This document shows, piece after piece, positions 43,112 through 52,517 of a stretch of DNA of 64,000 bases (within the stretch, counting starts at the first letter, position 1; each line of letters starts with the position of its first letter). This stretch comes from Actinomadura nitritigenes (GTDB lineage: Bacteria; Actinomycetota; Actinomycetes; Streptosporangiales; Streptosporangiaceae), in NCBI RefSeq assembly GCF_017573545.1, contig NZ_JAGEOK010000002.1:310001-374000 (forward strand). The letters run 5' to 3'. The notes beneath the pieces are model-generated. The model did no database searches and had not been told where the DNA came from. It saw only the letters and a list, made by a program, of their open reading frames with translations. The translations under genes were made by a program, and so were the position numbers.

Positions 43112-43746
43112 CCGGTGTCCCCCGCCTGGCCCGCGTCGGCGGGCGCGAACGCGTACACCTTCAGCGAGCCGCCGTCGCGCGACACGGTCACCGCGTACTG
43201 CTTGCTGTCGCTGCTCGCCGTCCCGTTCCGGGTGAGCTGCTGCTTTCCGGTCACCAGGAAGATGATCGAGTTGTTCTCGATGGTGCGGACCTGGTCGAGC
43301 GACGCGCCGCCCTGCGCGACGACCTGCTCCTTGCGGCGCTGGTCCTGGATCCCCGGCGCCGACGCCCCCGCCTCCAGCTGGCCGCGCAGGTCATCGGTGA
43401 CCAGGCCGGACATCCGGCCGATGTAGGCGGTCGGGTCCTCGTCGTAGCGGTACGTCCCGTACGCCGCGACGAACCGCTGCGCGAGGTCGGCGGCCGTCGC
43501 GAAGTCCTGCTGCGAGAACGGCAGCAGCCGGTAGATGTCGAAGTTCTTCGGGTCGACGGTGCTGTGGATCCCCGGCGGCGGCGACGCCGGCGCGCTCGGG
43601 CCGGCCGTCACCGTCGCGCTCGGGCGCGCGTCCGCCTTGTCGTGGTCGTGCTCCGGCGCGGCCACGGTCAGGTAGACGCCGATCGCGGCGAGCACCACCA
43701 CGAGGCCCGCGAACAGCAGCTTGCGCTGGCGGTCGTTCAGGTTCAT
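43108..43746 (-). CDS. VirB8-like membrane protein of the T4SS-like operon
   Basis: The 212-aa protein has one N-terminal membrane helix (about residues 10-28), a Pro/Ala-rich linker, and an extracytoplasmic domain (about 65-205) of the alpha+beta type seen in VirB8/TcpC-like components. I place it in this group from topology, size and operon position, not from a decisive motif. The ATG at 43746 shares one base with the previous stop (TGATG); GTG 43749 is also possible. Confidence 0.6.
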   Translation of the reverse strand: MNLNDRQRKLLFAGLVVVLAAIGVYLTVAAPEHDHDKADARPSATVTAGPSAPASPPPGIHSTVDPKNFDIYRLLPFSQQDFATAADLAQRFVAAYGTYRYDEDPTAYIGRMSGLVTDDLRGQLEAGASAPGIQDQRRKEQVVAQGGASLDQVRTIENNSIIFLVTGKQQLTRNGTASSDSKQYAVTVSRDGGSLKVYAFAPADAGQAGDTG

Positions 43747-46271
43747 CACTCGTCCCGGTCGGACTCACCCGGGCCGGGCTCGGCCGGACGCAGCCAGAAC
43801 GGGATCGGCGGGCCCTCCTCGGAGCCGCGCCGGCCCCACAGCGGCGGCGGCGACTGCCGCCCGCCGGGACCGCCGTTCGACGGCGCGGCACCGCCGCCGC
43901 CCGCACCGGCGCGGGGCCGGGGGACGTTCGACGCCGGCCCGCCCGACCCGCCGGAACCGCCGGACCCGCGCGCCGGCGCGCCGCCGCCCGAGCCTCCGGC
44001 CCCGCCGGACCCGCCGCCCGCGCGGCCGCGGCCGCGCTCGGCGGAGCCGGACGAGCGCCCGCCGCCGGAGAACCAGCCGCCGCGCCCGTTGCCCGAGCCG
44101 CCACCGGAGCCACCGTTGGACCCGCCACCGGAGCCGCCGGAGCCGCCGCCGGACGAACCGCCCGAGCCGCCCGAGCCGCCGCTACCGCCACCGGTCACAC
44201 CGCCACCTCCGCCGCGTCCCGACCAGGACGTCGGACGCGGCGTACCGGAGCCGGAGCCCGCGCCGCCGGACGGCTTGCCGCCACCCGACGCCGAGCCGCC
44301 GCCCGCGCGCGCGCCCGAGACCCCGCCGGGCCGCGCGACGACCGCGCCCACGCCGGCACCTCCGCCGCCCGAACCGCCCTTGGCGGCCTGCGCGTCGATG
44401 ACCTTCGCCGTCCGCGACGGCAGGTTCAGCGGGGGTGCGCCGCGCCGGGACCGTCCCGGCCCCACGGTGACGCCGCCCGTCCGCGGCTTCGCGGCGAGCA
44501 CCGGCGCCTCCTCAGGCGACGGCCCCTCTCCGGCCCCGGCCGTGGTGACGCCCGTCCGCCGGTCGGCCGCCGCGGCGCCCGCGCCGGCCGCGTCCGCCAG
44601 GGCGCCCGCTCCGGCCGCTTCCGCCGCGGCGTCGCGCTTACCCGCCCAGCGGCCCAGCCGGTACCCGGCCGCGCCCGGCACCACGGCGCCCGCCACGGCC
44701 GCCGTGTTCTTGCGCGCCTGCGCGACCGACTTGTCCAGATGGGCCTCGCTCTTCTCCCGCGACCCCACCGCCGAGTAGCCGACCGCCGAGAACAGGTGCT
44801 GGAACGGCTTGCGGTAGATGAACGCCGCGAACGTCACCAGCGCGATCAGCAGGATCTGCAGTCCCCACGGCAGCGTCTCGCCGAGGATCAGCCCGTACGC
44901 CCACAGCAGCAGCGCCAGCACGCCGATCAGCGCCGCCTGCTTCAGCAGCATCGACAGCAGCAGCTCCAGCCACCGGATCGCGATCACCCGGCCGATCCCC
45001 GGATGGATCCCGATCCCGAGGAAGATCGGCCCCGCCACCAGCAGCAGCAGGAACGCGATCTTCACCACGATCAGCGCGATCGCGATCACCATGATCAGCA
45101 GGCCGGCGACCAGCGCCGCGAACAGCCCGCCGAACGCCACCGCCAGCCGGTTCTGCCAGCTCTTGCCCTGGAACAGCGAGTACGTCCCGGGATAGTCGTC
45201 CTTGATGGACTTGGCGACGCTCTTGTAGTCGTCCGCCTTCTGCCCGAGGTCCACCTTCTCGGCGCCGTACGTCTCCGGCAGGTCCACCGCCTGCGACGAC
45301 AGCAGCTTGTCCGCGTTCTGCTTGACGATCTTCGCGTTCGGATCGGTGGTGCCGAACTCGCCCTGCAGCCACGGCTTGCAGACCAGCGCCACCCACAGCC
45401 CGTTCGCGTTGCGGGTCGTGGCGTCCAGGTTCGCCGACGCCATCGGGTCCGGCTTGCCGTCCGGCGGCGGGATGCATCTGCCGCCCTTGGTGTCGCTCTG
45501 CGGCAGCGCAGCGTTGAACGCCGCGCTCGTCGCCGACGACACCTTCGTGCCCAGCGTGGTGAAGTCCGCGGGCCGCGCGACCAGCCAGATCAGCGCGACC
45601 ATCGCGGCGACCATCCAGACGACGCCCTCGGTCACCTTGCTCGCGCGCCGCCGGACCAGCCCCCACCAGGCCAGCCACATCGCGCCGAGGATGACCACCC
45701 ACGACCAGTAGCGGGCGTTGAACGTCTTGCCCATACCGCTGATCACGCCGTCGACGGTGCTCTTCAGCCAGCCGAGCAGCGACTCCGACGCCGCCGCCTG
45801 GTAGATGCTGATCGTCGTCCGGTCGACCGCCCGGACCAGCGTGAACGTCGTGTTGGCGATCGCGTTGCCCATCATCGCCATCGCGTCCGAGCAGCCCATG
45901 TCGACCGCGTACCAGGTCTGCCCGGCCGTGCCGTACCGGTCGTAGTAGGTCAGCTGGTCGCCCGGCGTCTTCTGCAGCTTCGCGTCCGGGTAGCCGGGCG
46001 GCTTGATCATCCCGTCCGTCCCGGACCCGTACGCCTCCGGCGCCGGGTTGTCGGCGGGAGCGCACGCGTCGTTCGGGTTGGAACCGGGCGGCAGCGGAAT
46101 GGACGCCGCCGCCGGCGAGAGCGGGCTGACCAGGAACAGCGCCATGATGACGAGCAGCACCGCGGAGCGGCGGCTGCGCGGGCGGTGCCGCCGGCGGCGG
46201 TTTCGGCGCAGGTCGAGGCGTTCGCCGGGCGAGCGCTGCAGGCGCTCCGTCCGGATGCGGGGACCCCTCAT
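43746..46271 (-). CDS. VirB6/TrbL-like polytopic membrane protein with a Gly-rich tail
   Basis: The 841-aa protein has a basic lead and signal-like helix (about residues 35-60), an extracytoplasmic segment, a membrane core of about seven helices (about 160-220 and 340-480; KIAFLLLLVAGPIFLGIGI is typical of VirB6/TrbL), and about 320 residues of low-complexity cytoplasmic tail dominated by Gly/Ser repeats. It is expected to form the channel in the membrane. ATG 46271 overlaps the VirB4 stop (ATGA). The long Gly-rich tail is unusual and might act as a flexible tether. The first half is firmly a T4SS channel-type protein; the tail function is unknown. Confidence 0.8.
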   Translation of the reverse strand: MRGPRIRTERLQRSPGERLDLRRNRRRRHRPRSRRSAVLLVIMALFLVSPLSPAAASIPLPPGSNPNDACAPADNPAPEAYGSGTDGMIKPPGYPDAKLQKTPGDQLTYYDRYGTAGQTWYAVDMGCSDAMAMMGNAIANTTFTLVRAVDRTTISIYQAAASESLLGWLKSTVDGVISGMGKTFNARYWSWVVILGAMWLAWWGLVRRRASKVTEGVVWMVAAMVALIWLVARPADFTTLGTKVSSATSAAFNAALPQSDTKGGRCIPPPDGKPDPMASANLDATTRNANGLWVALVCKPWLQGEFGTTDPNAKIVKQNADKLLSSQAVDLPETYGAEKVDLGQKADDYKSVAKSIKDDYPGTYSLFQGKSWQNRLAVAFGGLFAALVAGLLIMVIAIALIVVKIAFLLLLVAGPIFLGIGIHPGIGRVIAIRWLELLLSMLLKQAALIGVLALLLWAYGLILGETLPWGLQILLIALVTFAAFIYRKPFQHLFSAVGYSAVGSREKSEAHLDKSVAQARKNTAAVAGAVVPGAAGYRLGRWAGKRDAAAEAAGAGALADAAGAGAAAADRRTGVTTAGAGEGPSPEEAPVLAAKPRTGGVTVGPGRSRRGAPPLNLPSRTAKVIDAQAAKGGSGGGGAGVGAVVARPGGVSGARAGGGSASGGGKPSGGAGSGSGTPRPTSWSGRGGGGGVTGGGSGGSGGSGGSSGGGSGGSGGGSNGGSGGGSGNGRGGWFSGGGRSSGSAERGRGRAGGGSGGAGGSGGGAPARGSGGSGGSGGPASNVPRPRAGAGGGGAAPSNGGPGGRQSPPPLWGRRGSEEGPPIPFWLRPAEPGPGESDRDE

Positions 46272-48757
46272 CGGCTGACCTCCTCGACCTCGGCCCCCGC
46301 AGCGGTGAGTTCGGAACGCCCGGGATGGGACCGGGTCGGGTTGGTGTCCAGCCAGCGCCGCAGCTCCTCGGAGATGAGGTCGACGCCGATCCGGCCGGCC
46401 CGCCCGTCGAGGTCGCGGAAGATGCACTCGCCGTTGCCGAGGTTGCGCAGCACGGCCTTGTGCTCGTCGGACGACTCGACCCCGAGCAGCGACATCACGT
46501 TGCCCACCTCGACCCGTTCGGTTGAGCGGAAGGAGAACACCGACGACAGGCAGTTGGTCACCTGCTCGTTCAGCAGGTCCCCCGCGTTCTGGGAGACGAG
46601 GATCAGCGCGGTGTTGCGGGACCGTCCCATCCTCGACACCTCGGGCACCAGCTTGGCGCCCTCGGGCGTCGACGTGATCGCCCACGCCTCGTCCAGGAAG
46701 ATCGCCTTCGGCAGCCGCCGGTCGATGCCGTGCATCAGCCGCCGCGCGAACTGCGACACCAGGTACATCAGCGCGACGGACAGGCGCTGCTCGTAGGAGT
46801 AGTCCTCGCGGGAGATCGTGACGTCGGGGAGGGTGAGGCCGCCGAGGGTGAACACGGTCGTCCAGCCGGCGGTGTCGATGCGCTCGCCGCCGGACGGGTC
46901 GAAGCACAGCCGGGCGAGGTGCATCTCCGACATCGACCGCAGCACCGCCCCGAGGTTCTTGGACGCCGGGTCGGGGGCCTGCTCCAGGTGGTCGACGACG
47001 CGGCCGAGGGACGGCTGGTCGGCGTTGGCGACGGCGCCGACCGCCTGGATCATCGCGGACTCGCGCTCCTCCGACATGCGCGGCAGCAGCAGCCGGAGCG
47101 TCTCGGTCGCCATGGTCTTCTTGGTGGCGAGGTCGTCGCCGAACGAGAACGGGTCGAGCAGGCCGGGCGCGGCGGACCCGAGGGGCAGGATCCGCGCCTT
47201 GCGGCCGCGCGCCTTGAGCAGTTCCACCAGCGACTCGGCGTCGCCCTTCGGGTCGATGGCCGCGATCGTGACGCCGCGCAGCGCCATCTGGTAGATGAGC
47301 AGCAGCGCGAGGGTGGTCTTGCCGCCGCCGGGCTCGCCGGTGATCGCGACGGCGGTCGGCCGGTTGCGGGCCGCGGCGACGAGCGGGTCGAAGTGGACGA
47401 TCGACCGGGCCCGGCCGAGCGTCTCGCCGATGTAGGGGCCGATCCAGCCCTCGTCGTTGTCGTCGGTGCGGTCGCCGAGGTCGACGGTCGCGACGGGCAT
47501 CCCGCCCGCGATGGTGCGCAGCGGCTGCCGCTGCGCGTAGGCGTTCAGCCTGATCTGGTCGCCGGGCAGCGACTCCAGGAACAGCGAGAACTGGTCGCCG
47601 GTGGAGTTGACGACGTCGATGCCGATGTCGCGGTAGTGCTCGACGACCGCGTCGACCCGCTGGGCGAGGAGGTCCTCGGTGGGCGCGGACACGATCAGGC
47701 GGTGCCACCCGTACACGAACGGCAGGCGCTCCTTGGTGATGCCGTGCTCCAGCATCCGCGCCGCGTCGATCTGCTCGGCCAGCGCGATCGGCGCCTCCGC
47801 GCCCGCCTCCCGGATGTGCTGGTCCATGTCGCGGGCGTGCGCGAGCTTTCGCGACACGTCCTTGGACGCCTTGGCGGGCGGGATCAGCTTCATCCGCGCG
47901 CTGATCTCGACCGGGAACGGCAGCGCGTCGGCGTAGTGGAACCACGGCTCGCCGTCGGGGAACGGCATCATGTCGGGGAATCGGGCGAACGACAGGTACG
48001 CGACGTAGGACGCGGCCGTCGCGCCGCCGCCCGCGCCGGTGAAGTTCGGCTGCTCGATCCGCAGGTACGAGCGGCCGTTGTGGATGGCGCCCTCCACCAG
48101 CGACTCGATCTCGCCCTTGCCCCACGTCCGGCGCGGCACCGCCGACGGCGGCGGGTCGGCGAGCGATCCCGTCACCGCGTGCTGGAACAGCCACGCCACC
48201 TCGGTGGACGTCGCGTGCCGGGCGTACAGGGCGGACCCGCCGAGGGCCCGGCCGATCCGCTCGGCCTGGTCGGTCCAGCGCCCGATCTCGCGCTTGTCGA
48301 TCGCGTCGTCGTTGACGCCGAGGACCTTCTCGCTGCGCTTGTAGAACCCGAGGAGCTGCGACACCACCCCGCCGGACAGGTGCGCGCCCATCCCCCGGGG
48401 GCCGAGCCGCACCCCGAGGTAGACCTCCTTCGTCCAGAAGTCCTTCGCCCACACGTGCGCGTAGGTCTCCTCCAGGTACTCCCGCCAGCCGGGGCCGCCG
48501 TCGGACGTGTTGTCCAGCGCGAGCGCCCACTCCGCCGCCGGGTACGTGCGGTGCGCGATCCGCAGGTGCACCTCGGCGTCCTGCATCCGGATCCCGGCGA
48601 GCGCGATCGTGATGTTGGTGGCGAGCGCCTCCCGCTCCTCGCCGGTGGTGAACTCGTAGGAGACCGTGGGCAGCCGGAAGTACGCCCAGGCCGCGTTGTC
48701 GGTGAGCAGTACGCGGTCGTCGAAGTACCGCACGGCCAGCCGGCTGGCCTTGCTCAT
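46268..48757 (-). CDS. VirB4-like secretion ATPase
   Basis: The 829-aa protein has a CagE/TrbE/VirB4-type N-terminal half and a C-terminal ATPase. Walker A is ITGEPGGGKTTLALLLIYQM, Walker B is PKAIFLDEAWAITS, and the motor motifs IDPKGDAESL and LVSQNAGDLL are present. All catalytic residues are intact. It powers assembly or transport in the T4SS-like machine (TcpF-like in Gram-positive terms). It overlaps the 55-aa ORF upstream and the VirB6-like gene downstream by 4 bp each. Confidence 0.92.
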   Translation of the reverse strand: MSKASRLAVRYFDDRVLLTDNAAWAYFRLPTVSYEFTTGEEREALATNITIALAGIRMQDAEVHLRIAHRTYPAAEWALALDNTSDGGPGWREYLEETYAHVWAKDFWTKEVYLGVRLGPRGMGAHLSGGVVSQLLGFYKRSEKVLGVNDDAIDKREIGRWTDQAERIGRALGGSALYARHATSTEVAWLFQHAVTGSLADPPPSAVPRRTWGKGEIESLVEGAIHNGRSYLRIEQPNFTGAGGGATAASYVAYLSFARFPDMMPFPDGEPWFHYADALPFPVEISARMKLIPPAKASKDVSRKLAHARDMDQHIREAGAEAPIALAEQIDAARMLEHGITKERLPFVYGWHRLIVSAPTEDLLAQRVDAVVEHYRDIGIDVVNSTGDQFSLFLESLPGDQIRLNAYAQRQPLRTIAGGMPVATVDLGDRTDDNDEGWIGPYIGETLGRARSIVHFDPLVAAARNRPTAVAITGEPGGGKTTLALLLIYQMALRGVTIAAIDPKGDAESLVELLKARGRKARILPLGSAAPGLLDPFSFGDDLATKKTMATETLRLLLPRMSEERESAMIQAVGAVANADQPSLGRVVDHLEQAPDPASKNLGAVLRSMSEMHLARLCFDPSGGERIDTAGWTTVFTLGGLTLPDVTISREDYSYEQRLSVALMYLVSQFARRLMHGIDRRLPKAIFLDEAWAITSTPEGAKLVPEVSRMGRSRNTALILVSQNAGDLLNEQVTNCLSSVFSFRSTERVEVGNVMSLLGVESSDEHKAVLRNLGNGECIFRDLDGRAGRIGVDLISEELRRWLDTNPTRSHPGRSELTAAGAEVEEVSR

Positions 48758-48921
48758 GCCGTCCTCCCGACCCTGGTCCTGACCAATGATTCTCCCGATC
48801 GGCGTGCGGCTGCGAAGGGCTGGCGGGGAGAGTGTTCACAATCCGGGCGGACATCAACGACAGGCGCGCCCGCCACGCTCGCGCCCGTCCGGCCGGCTCG
48901 GTGCCCGCGAGGGGCGCTCAT
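48754..48921 (-). CDS. Small 55-aa ORF coupled to both neighbours
   Basis: A 55-codon frame (MSAPRGHRAGRTGASVAGAP onwards) begins with an ATG overlapping the stop of the TcpE-MinD gene (ATGA) and ends in a TGA overlapping the ATG of the VirB4 gene. Perfect 4-bp overlaps on both sides argue that it is translated. The product is basic, without membrane helix or recognised motif. It may be a small subunit or simply a translational relay to VirB4. Confidence 0.5.
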   Translation of the reverse strand: MSAPRGHRAGRTGASVAGAPVVDVRPDCEHSPRQPFAAARRSGESLVRTRVGRTA

Positions 48922-51900
48922 CGGGTGGCCTCCTGCTCCTGCTGAAGCTCCTGGTAACGCTCGGGCACGACCGTGAACCCGCCGGCGACCACACCGGCGA
49001 GGGCAAGATAGGCACGGCGCGTCGGCGCGCGCAACGACTTCAGCTCGTTGCGGGGCGCGCGGTCCATGCTGAGGTGATCGTCCCACGGGATGCGGACGAG
49101 GGCACGGCAACGCCCCCGGGCGACCGCCTCCGCCTGCTCGACGTCGTCCATGCTGCGGCGGCTCACCCCGTTGATGACCGTGACGGCGCGGGAGCGGAGC
49201 TCCTCGTACCCGTGCCCGTCCAGCCACTCGAACGTCATCGCCACCGCGCGCGGCGCGTCCGCGCTGGCCGGCGCGACCAGCACGATCTGGTCGGCGTACG
49301 GCAGGACGCGCGCGACGATCGCCGCCGCGGTGTCCAGCAGCGTCACCGAGTAGAACTTGTCGATCGTCCGGATCGCCAGCGCGTAGTCGCGGTCGTCGAG
49401 CGCCTGCAGCGGGTTCTTGCCGGCCGCGATGACGTCGAGGCCGGACTTGGCCTGCGAGGTGTAGCGGCGCATCGCGGTGAGGCTGCCGACCTGGTCGGCG
49501 CGGGTGATCAGCGAGGTCAGCGTCTCGTTGGTCTCGCTGCGCGTCCGCCGCGCCAGCGCGCCCGGCCCCGGGTTCACGTCGATCGCGACGACCGGCTCCC
49601 CGTTGTGCTGCGCGAACGTGTGCCCGAGCATCAGCGCGGTGACGGTCTGCCCCGCGCCGCCCGTGCACCCGAGCACCACGACGTGCCGCGTCCCGTGGAA
49701 CGGCTGCTGGAGCCGCTGCTGGTACTCGGCGTCGACCTCGCCGTGCCCGCCGCCGACGGCCTGGATGAGGCGGCGCAGTCCGCCGGTCGTGACCTCGTGG
49801 TCCGGTCCCGGCGGCGTGATCGCGGGGCCGTGCGCGGGCGGCGACGGGGGCGGCGGCAGCGGCCTCGGCCGGACCGGCGACTGCGGCTGCGACCGCACCT
49901 CCCGCGGCGGCGCCTGCTCCTCCGCCGGTTGCGGCACATGCGGCTGCGGCTGCTGGGGCGGCGGCTGGATCGGCACGCCCTGGGGCGGCAGTTCCGTGTA
50001 CGCCTCCGGCGCCCTCCCCGGCTCCGGGACGGGCGGCCACGGCGTGTTGTCGGTGGTCGCCGGACGCAGCGGCTTGGACAGCCCCTTCGACCACGGCCGC
50101 GGCGCTTCGAGGCGCGGCGTCCCGGCGTCCTGCTCCTGCTTGGCGGGGCGCCACTCGTTCTCCTCCGAGGGTCCGCCTTGCGTGCCGCCGAACGCGGCGG
50201 GCGCGACGGGAGCGGCGGGCCGGCCCTGCATCGGGACGTCCGGCCGCGTCGGAGCGGGCGGCCGCACCATCGGCGGCTGCGCGGGCGCGCCAGGCCCGCC
50301 CCGCTGCGGAACCTGCTGCGGCAGATCCGGCCGCGTCGGTCCCTGCGCCGCCGGGGGCTGCTGCTGGACCGGCTGCTGCTGGACCGGCTGCTGAGGTGCG
50401 GGCCGCTGCGGCGGCGGGGCGGGTGCCCTCCGCGACGCCGCCTCCTTCCACCCGGCGACCTTCTTGTCACCGGGCTCGCCGCCGAACAGCTCGGCTGCCT
50501 TGCGTCCGCGCCGACGGCCTCGTATGGGCTCGACGGCAGCCGCCGGTCGCTCGGCGGCGTCGTCGCGTCCCGCCGGGGTCGGAGAAGCCTCGGCGGCGGC
50601 AACGGGCGCAGGATCCTCGACCGGCGAACCGGCCGTTCCGGCTTCGTCCGTGCGCTGCGCCTCCTGCGCGGCGGCCGGGCGCTCGGCATCGCCTGCGACG
50701 GGGGCCTCCGGCTCCGGCGCGGACGCCGAGGGCTCAGCGGCGCCGGCGGTTTCGGCCTTGGCGGGCTTGGCGAGCGCCGGCGATTCCGTCGTCCGGTCCT
50801 CGTCGCCGTGCCCGGACTCCCGCCCACCGGCCGTACCGGCTGCTGCGGAGCCGTGGCCCGGCGAAGCCGCAGGCTCCTGTGCGGGCGGCGCGGGGTCAGC
50901 GGCTCCGGCCTCGTCCGCGTGCCCGGACTCCTGCGCGCGTTCTGCGGCGGCCTCGGGCGCGGGGCGGGCGGGCGCCGGACCCGCCACCGGGGCTTCGTGG
51001 GGGCCTGGGGCGGACGACGTCGTCGCGGGGGTCTCTTCGCTTGGGCTCGGGGACTCCTCGGGACGCGCCTGCCGGGCGGCCGGGTCGTCGGTCCCGCCCG
51101 GGCCGAACGGCAGGGGCACCGGGTGGGCGCCGGGCGCCTGACCGGCGGGCGGGGGCGGGGCGGGGGTCTCGGCCTTCGCGAAGGGGACGGGCCTGCCGAA
51201 GGAGGCGGGGGCGGCGGGAGCCTGCTGGGGGATGTCCGGGCGGGTGCTCGGGGGGACGGCGGGCCAGATCTCGGCGGACGCCCCGGGCCGGCGGACACCG
51301 GACGCGAGGCCGCGCTTCCCGGAGCCGGCCGAGGACGGGGGGACCTCCAGCCGGGGCGTCGCCGGGGGGCGTTCGAACTCGCCGAGGTGCGGCTCGAGCT
51401 GGACGTCGTCCTCGTGGGAGATGTCGCGGTCGGTGCGGCGCCAGGGCTTGGGCGCGGGCGCCCCGGAGGCCGCGGGCGCCACGGGCGCCACAGGTGCGGG
51501 AGGCGCGGCGGGTGCCGCGGGGGCCGCGGGGGCCGCGGGGGCGGGGACGTCGAACTGGGCGGCGTAGTCGGCGAGCGGGACGGGCCCGTCGGCGACGGCG
51601 GGGCCCGGAACCAGGGACGCCGCGGTGGGGACGGCGGCGGGCGGCGGAGCGAAGACGGCCGCGCCGGCCGCGGCCGGTGCCGGTTCCGCGGCGGCCTTGC
51701 GGGCGCGGCGGCGGGACTTGACCGCGGCGCGCTCGGGGGCGGCGACCGGGGCGGGGGCCTCGGCGCCGCGCCAGACGCGGGCGACGACGACGACCTCGCG
51801 GGGCTCGCGGATCGGGGTGAGGCGGCACCAGGTGCGCGGTTCGGCGAGGTAGCGGGTCTGGGAGAGGAGCAGTTCGGTGAGCCGCTTGCCCTCGATGACG

Positions 51901-52127
51901 GGCCGGGTCGCGAGCCAGGTCAGCACGCCGGGCGGGACGATGTACAGGACGTGCCAGGGGGACTTGAAGGGGATCCCGGCGAATCTCAGCAGCAGGATCC
52001 AGGGCACGAACACGCCGAGGAACACACCGATCTGGACCAGCGGCAGCGGCATCGGAAGCCGCAGGTCGTACAGCTTGTACAGCCGCTTCTCGATGCGCCA
52101 AATGTTCGTGTACGTGGGTAGATCCAC
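48918..52127 (-). CDS. TcpE-like membrane protein fused to a MinD/ParA-like ATPase
   Basis: The 1069-aa product has an N-terminal TcpE module (about residues 1-115): KRLYKLYDLRLPMPLPLVQI, two membrane helices and the RTWCRLTP edge. About 680 residues of Pro/Ala/Glu-rich low complexity follow, then a MinD/ParA-like ATPase domain (about 810-1065; VVAIDVNPGPGALARRT, FYSVTLLDTAAA). The P-loop VVLGCTGGAGQTVTA lacks both lysines of the MinD consensus, so normal ATP hydrolysis is doubtful. In other systems TcpE is a stand-alone membrane protein. The ATG at 52127 gives the TcpE start; the gene overlaps the 55-aa ORF by 4 bp. Confidence 0.85.
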   Translation of the reverse strand: MDLPTYTNIWRIEKRLYKLYDLRLPMPLPLVQIGVFLGVFVPWILLLRFAGIPFKSPWHVLYIVPPGVLTWLATRPVIEGKRLTELLLSQTRYLAEPRTWCRLTPIREPREVVVVARVWRGAEAPAPVAAPERAAVKSRRRARKAAAEPAPAAAGAAVFAPPPAAVPTAASLVPGPAVADGPVPLADYAAQFDVPAPAAPAAPAAPAAPPAPVAPVAPAASGAPAPKPWRRTDRDISHEDDVQLEPHLGEFERPPATPRLEVPPSSAGSGKRGLASGVRRPGASAEIWPAVPPSTRPDIPQQAPAAPASFGRPVPFAKAETPAPPPPAGQAPGAHPVPLPFGPGGTDDPAARQARPEESPSPSEETPATTSSAPGPHEAPVAGPAPARPAPEAAAERAQESGHADEAGAADPAPPAQEPAASPGHGSAAAGTAGGRESGHGDEDRTTESPALAKPAKAETAGAAEPSASAPEPEAPVAGDAERPAAAQEAQRTDEAGTAGSPVEDPAPVAAAEASPTPAGRDDAAERPAAAVEPIRGRRRGRKAAELFGGEPGDKKVAGWKEAASRRAPAPPPQRPAPQQPVQQQPVQQQPPAAQGPTRPDLPQQVPQRGGPGAPAQPPMVRPPAPTRPDVPMQGRPAAPVAPAAFGGTQGGPSEENEWRPAKQEQDAGTPRLEAPRPWSKGLSKPLRPATTDNTPWPPVPEPGRAPEAYTELPPQGVPIQPPPQQPQPHVPQPAEEQAPPREVRSQPQSPVRPRPLPPPPSPPAHGPAITPPGPDHEVTTGGLRRLIQAVGGGHGEVDAEYQQRLQQPFHGTRHVVVLGCTGGAGQTVTALMLGHTFAQHNGEPVVAIDVNPGPGALARRTRSETNETLTSLITRADQVGSLTAMRRYTSQAKSGLDVIAAGKNPLQALDDRDYALAIRTIDKFYSVTLLDTAAAIVARVLPYADQIVLVAPASADAPRAVAMTFEWLDGHGYEELRSRAVTVINGVSRRSMDDVEQAEAVARGRCRALVRIPWDDHLSMDRAPRNELKSLRAPTRRAYLALAGVVAGGFTVVPERYQELQQEQEATR

Positions 52128-52181
52128 GCCCCTACTCCCCTAACTGCGCGAGCACGGTGCCGCCTGCCGACCTCCGCGTGG

Positions 52182-52472
52182 TCAGGTGGCGTCCACCCCG
52201 AGCGCCTTGGCGATCGCCCGGGCGGTCGTCTCGATGATGTTCGGCACGTAGAAGACCACTCCGATTCCTATCGCCAGCACGATGAATTGGACGAAACGCG
52301 TGATCTCCCGGGTGAACAGAAAGAAGATCGCCACGATGGAGACGATGACGAGGAAGAGCGGGCCGAAGATGTTGCGCAGCCAGTCGGCGAGATTGCCGGT
52401 GTTGAGTTCGTCGTTCTTCTGCGGTTCCGCCCAGACCTCGTGCGGAATCGACGCCATGATGTGGTGCAGCAT
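52182..52472 (-). CDS. TcpD-like small membrane protein
   Basis: The 96-aa protein has two hydrophobic segments (about residues 36-55 and 60-80; LNTGNLADWLRNIFGPLFLV begins the first) and a short amphipathic end. Size, topology and position between TcpC and TcpE match TcpD of clostridial and actinobacterial conjugation loci. The start may be ATG 52472 or the internal ATG at 52457. Confidence 0.75.
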   Translation of the reverse strand: MLHHIMASIPHEVWAEPQKNDELNTGNLADWLRNIFGPLFLVIVSIVAIFFLFTREITRFVQFIVLAIGIGVVFYVPNIIETTARAIAKALGVDAT

Positions 52473-52517
52473 CGACTGATCACCTCTCTGGGACGGCGGA
52501 TGTCGTGGGGGTTGCGG

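Noticed and set aside
43746..48857. Single 1703-codon minus-strand frame as one giant protein
   Set aside because: Its first 860 codons are out of frame with the clear VirB4 protein on the same strand. Only the last 842 codons, from ATG 46271, are a real gene.
48786..52121. 1111-codon plus-strand frame opposite the TcpE-MinD gene
   Set aside because: The Pro/Ala-rich linker on the minus strand creates long open antisense frames. No domain is present on the plus strand.
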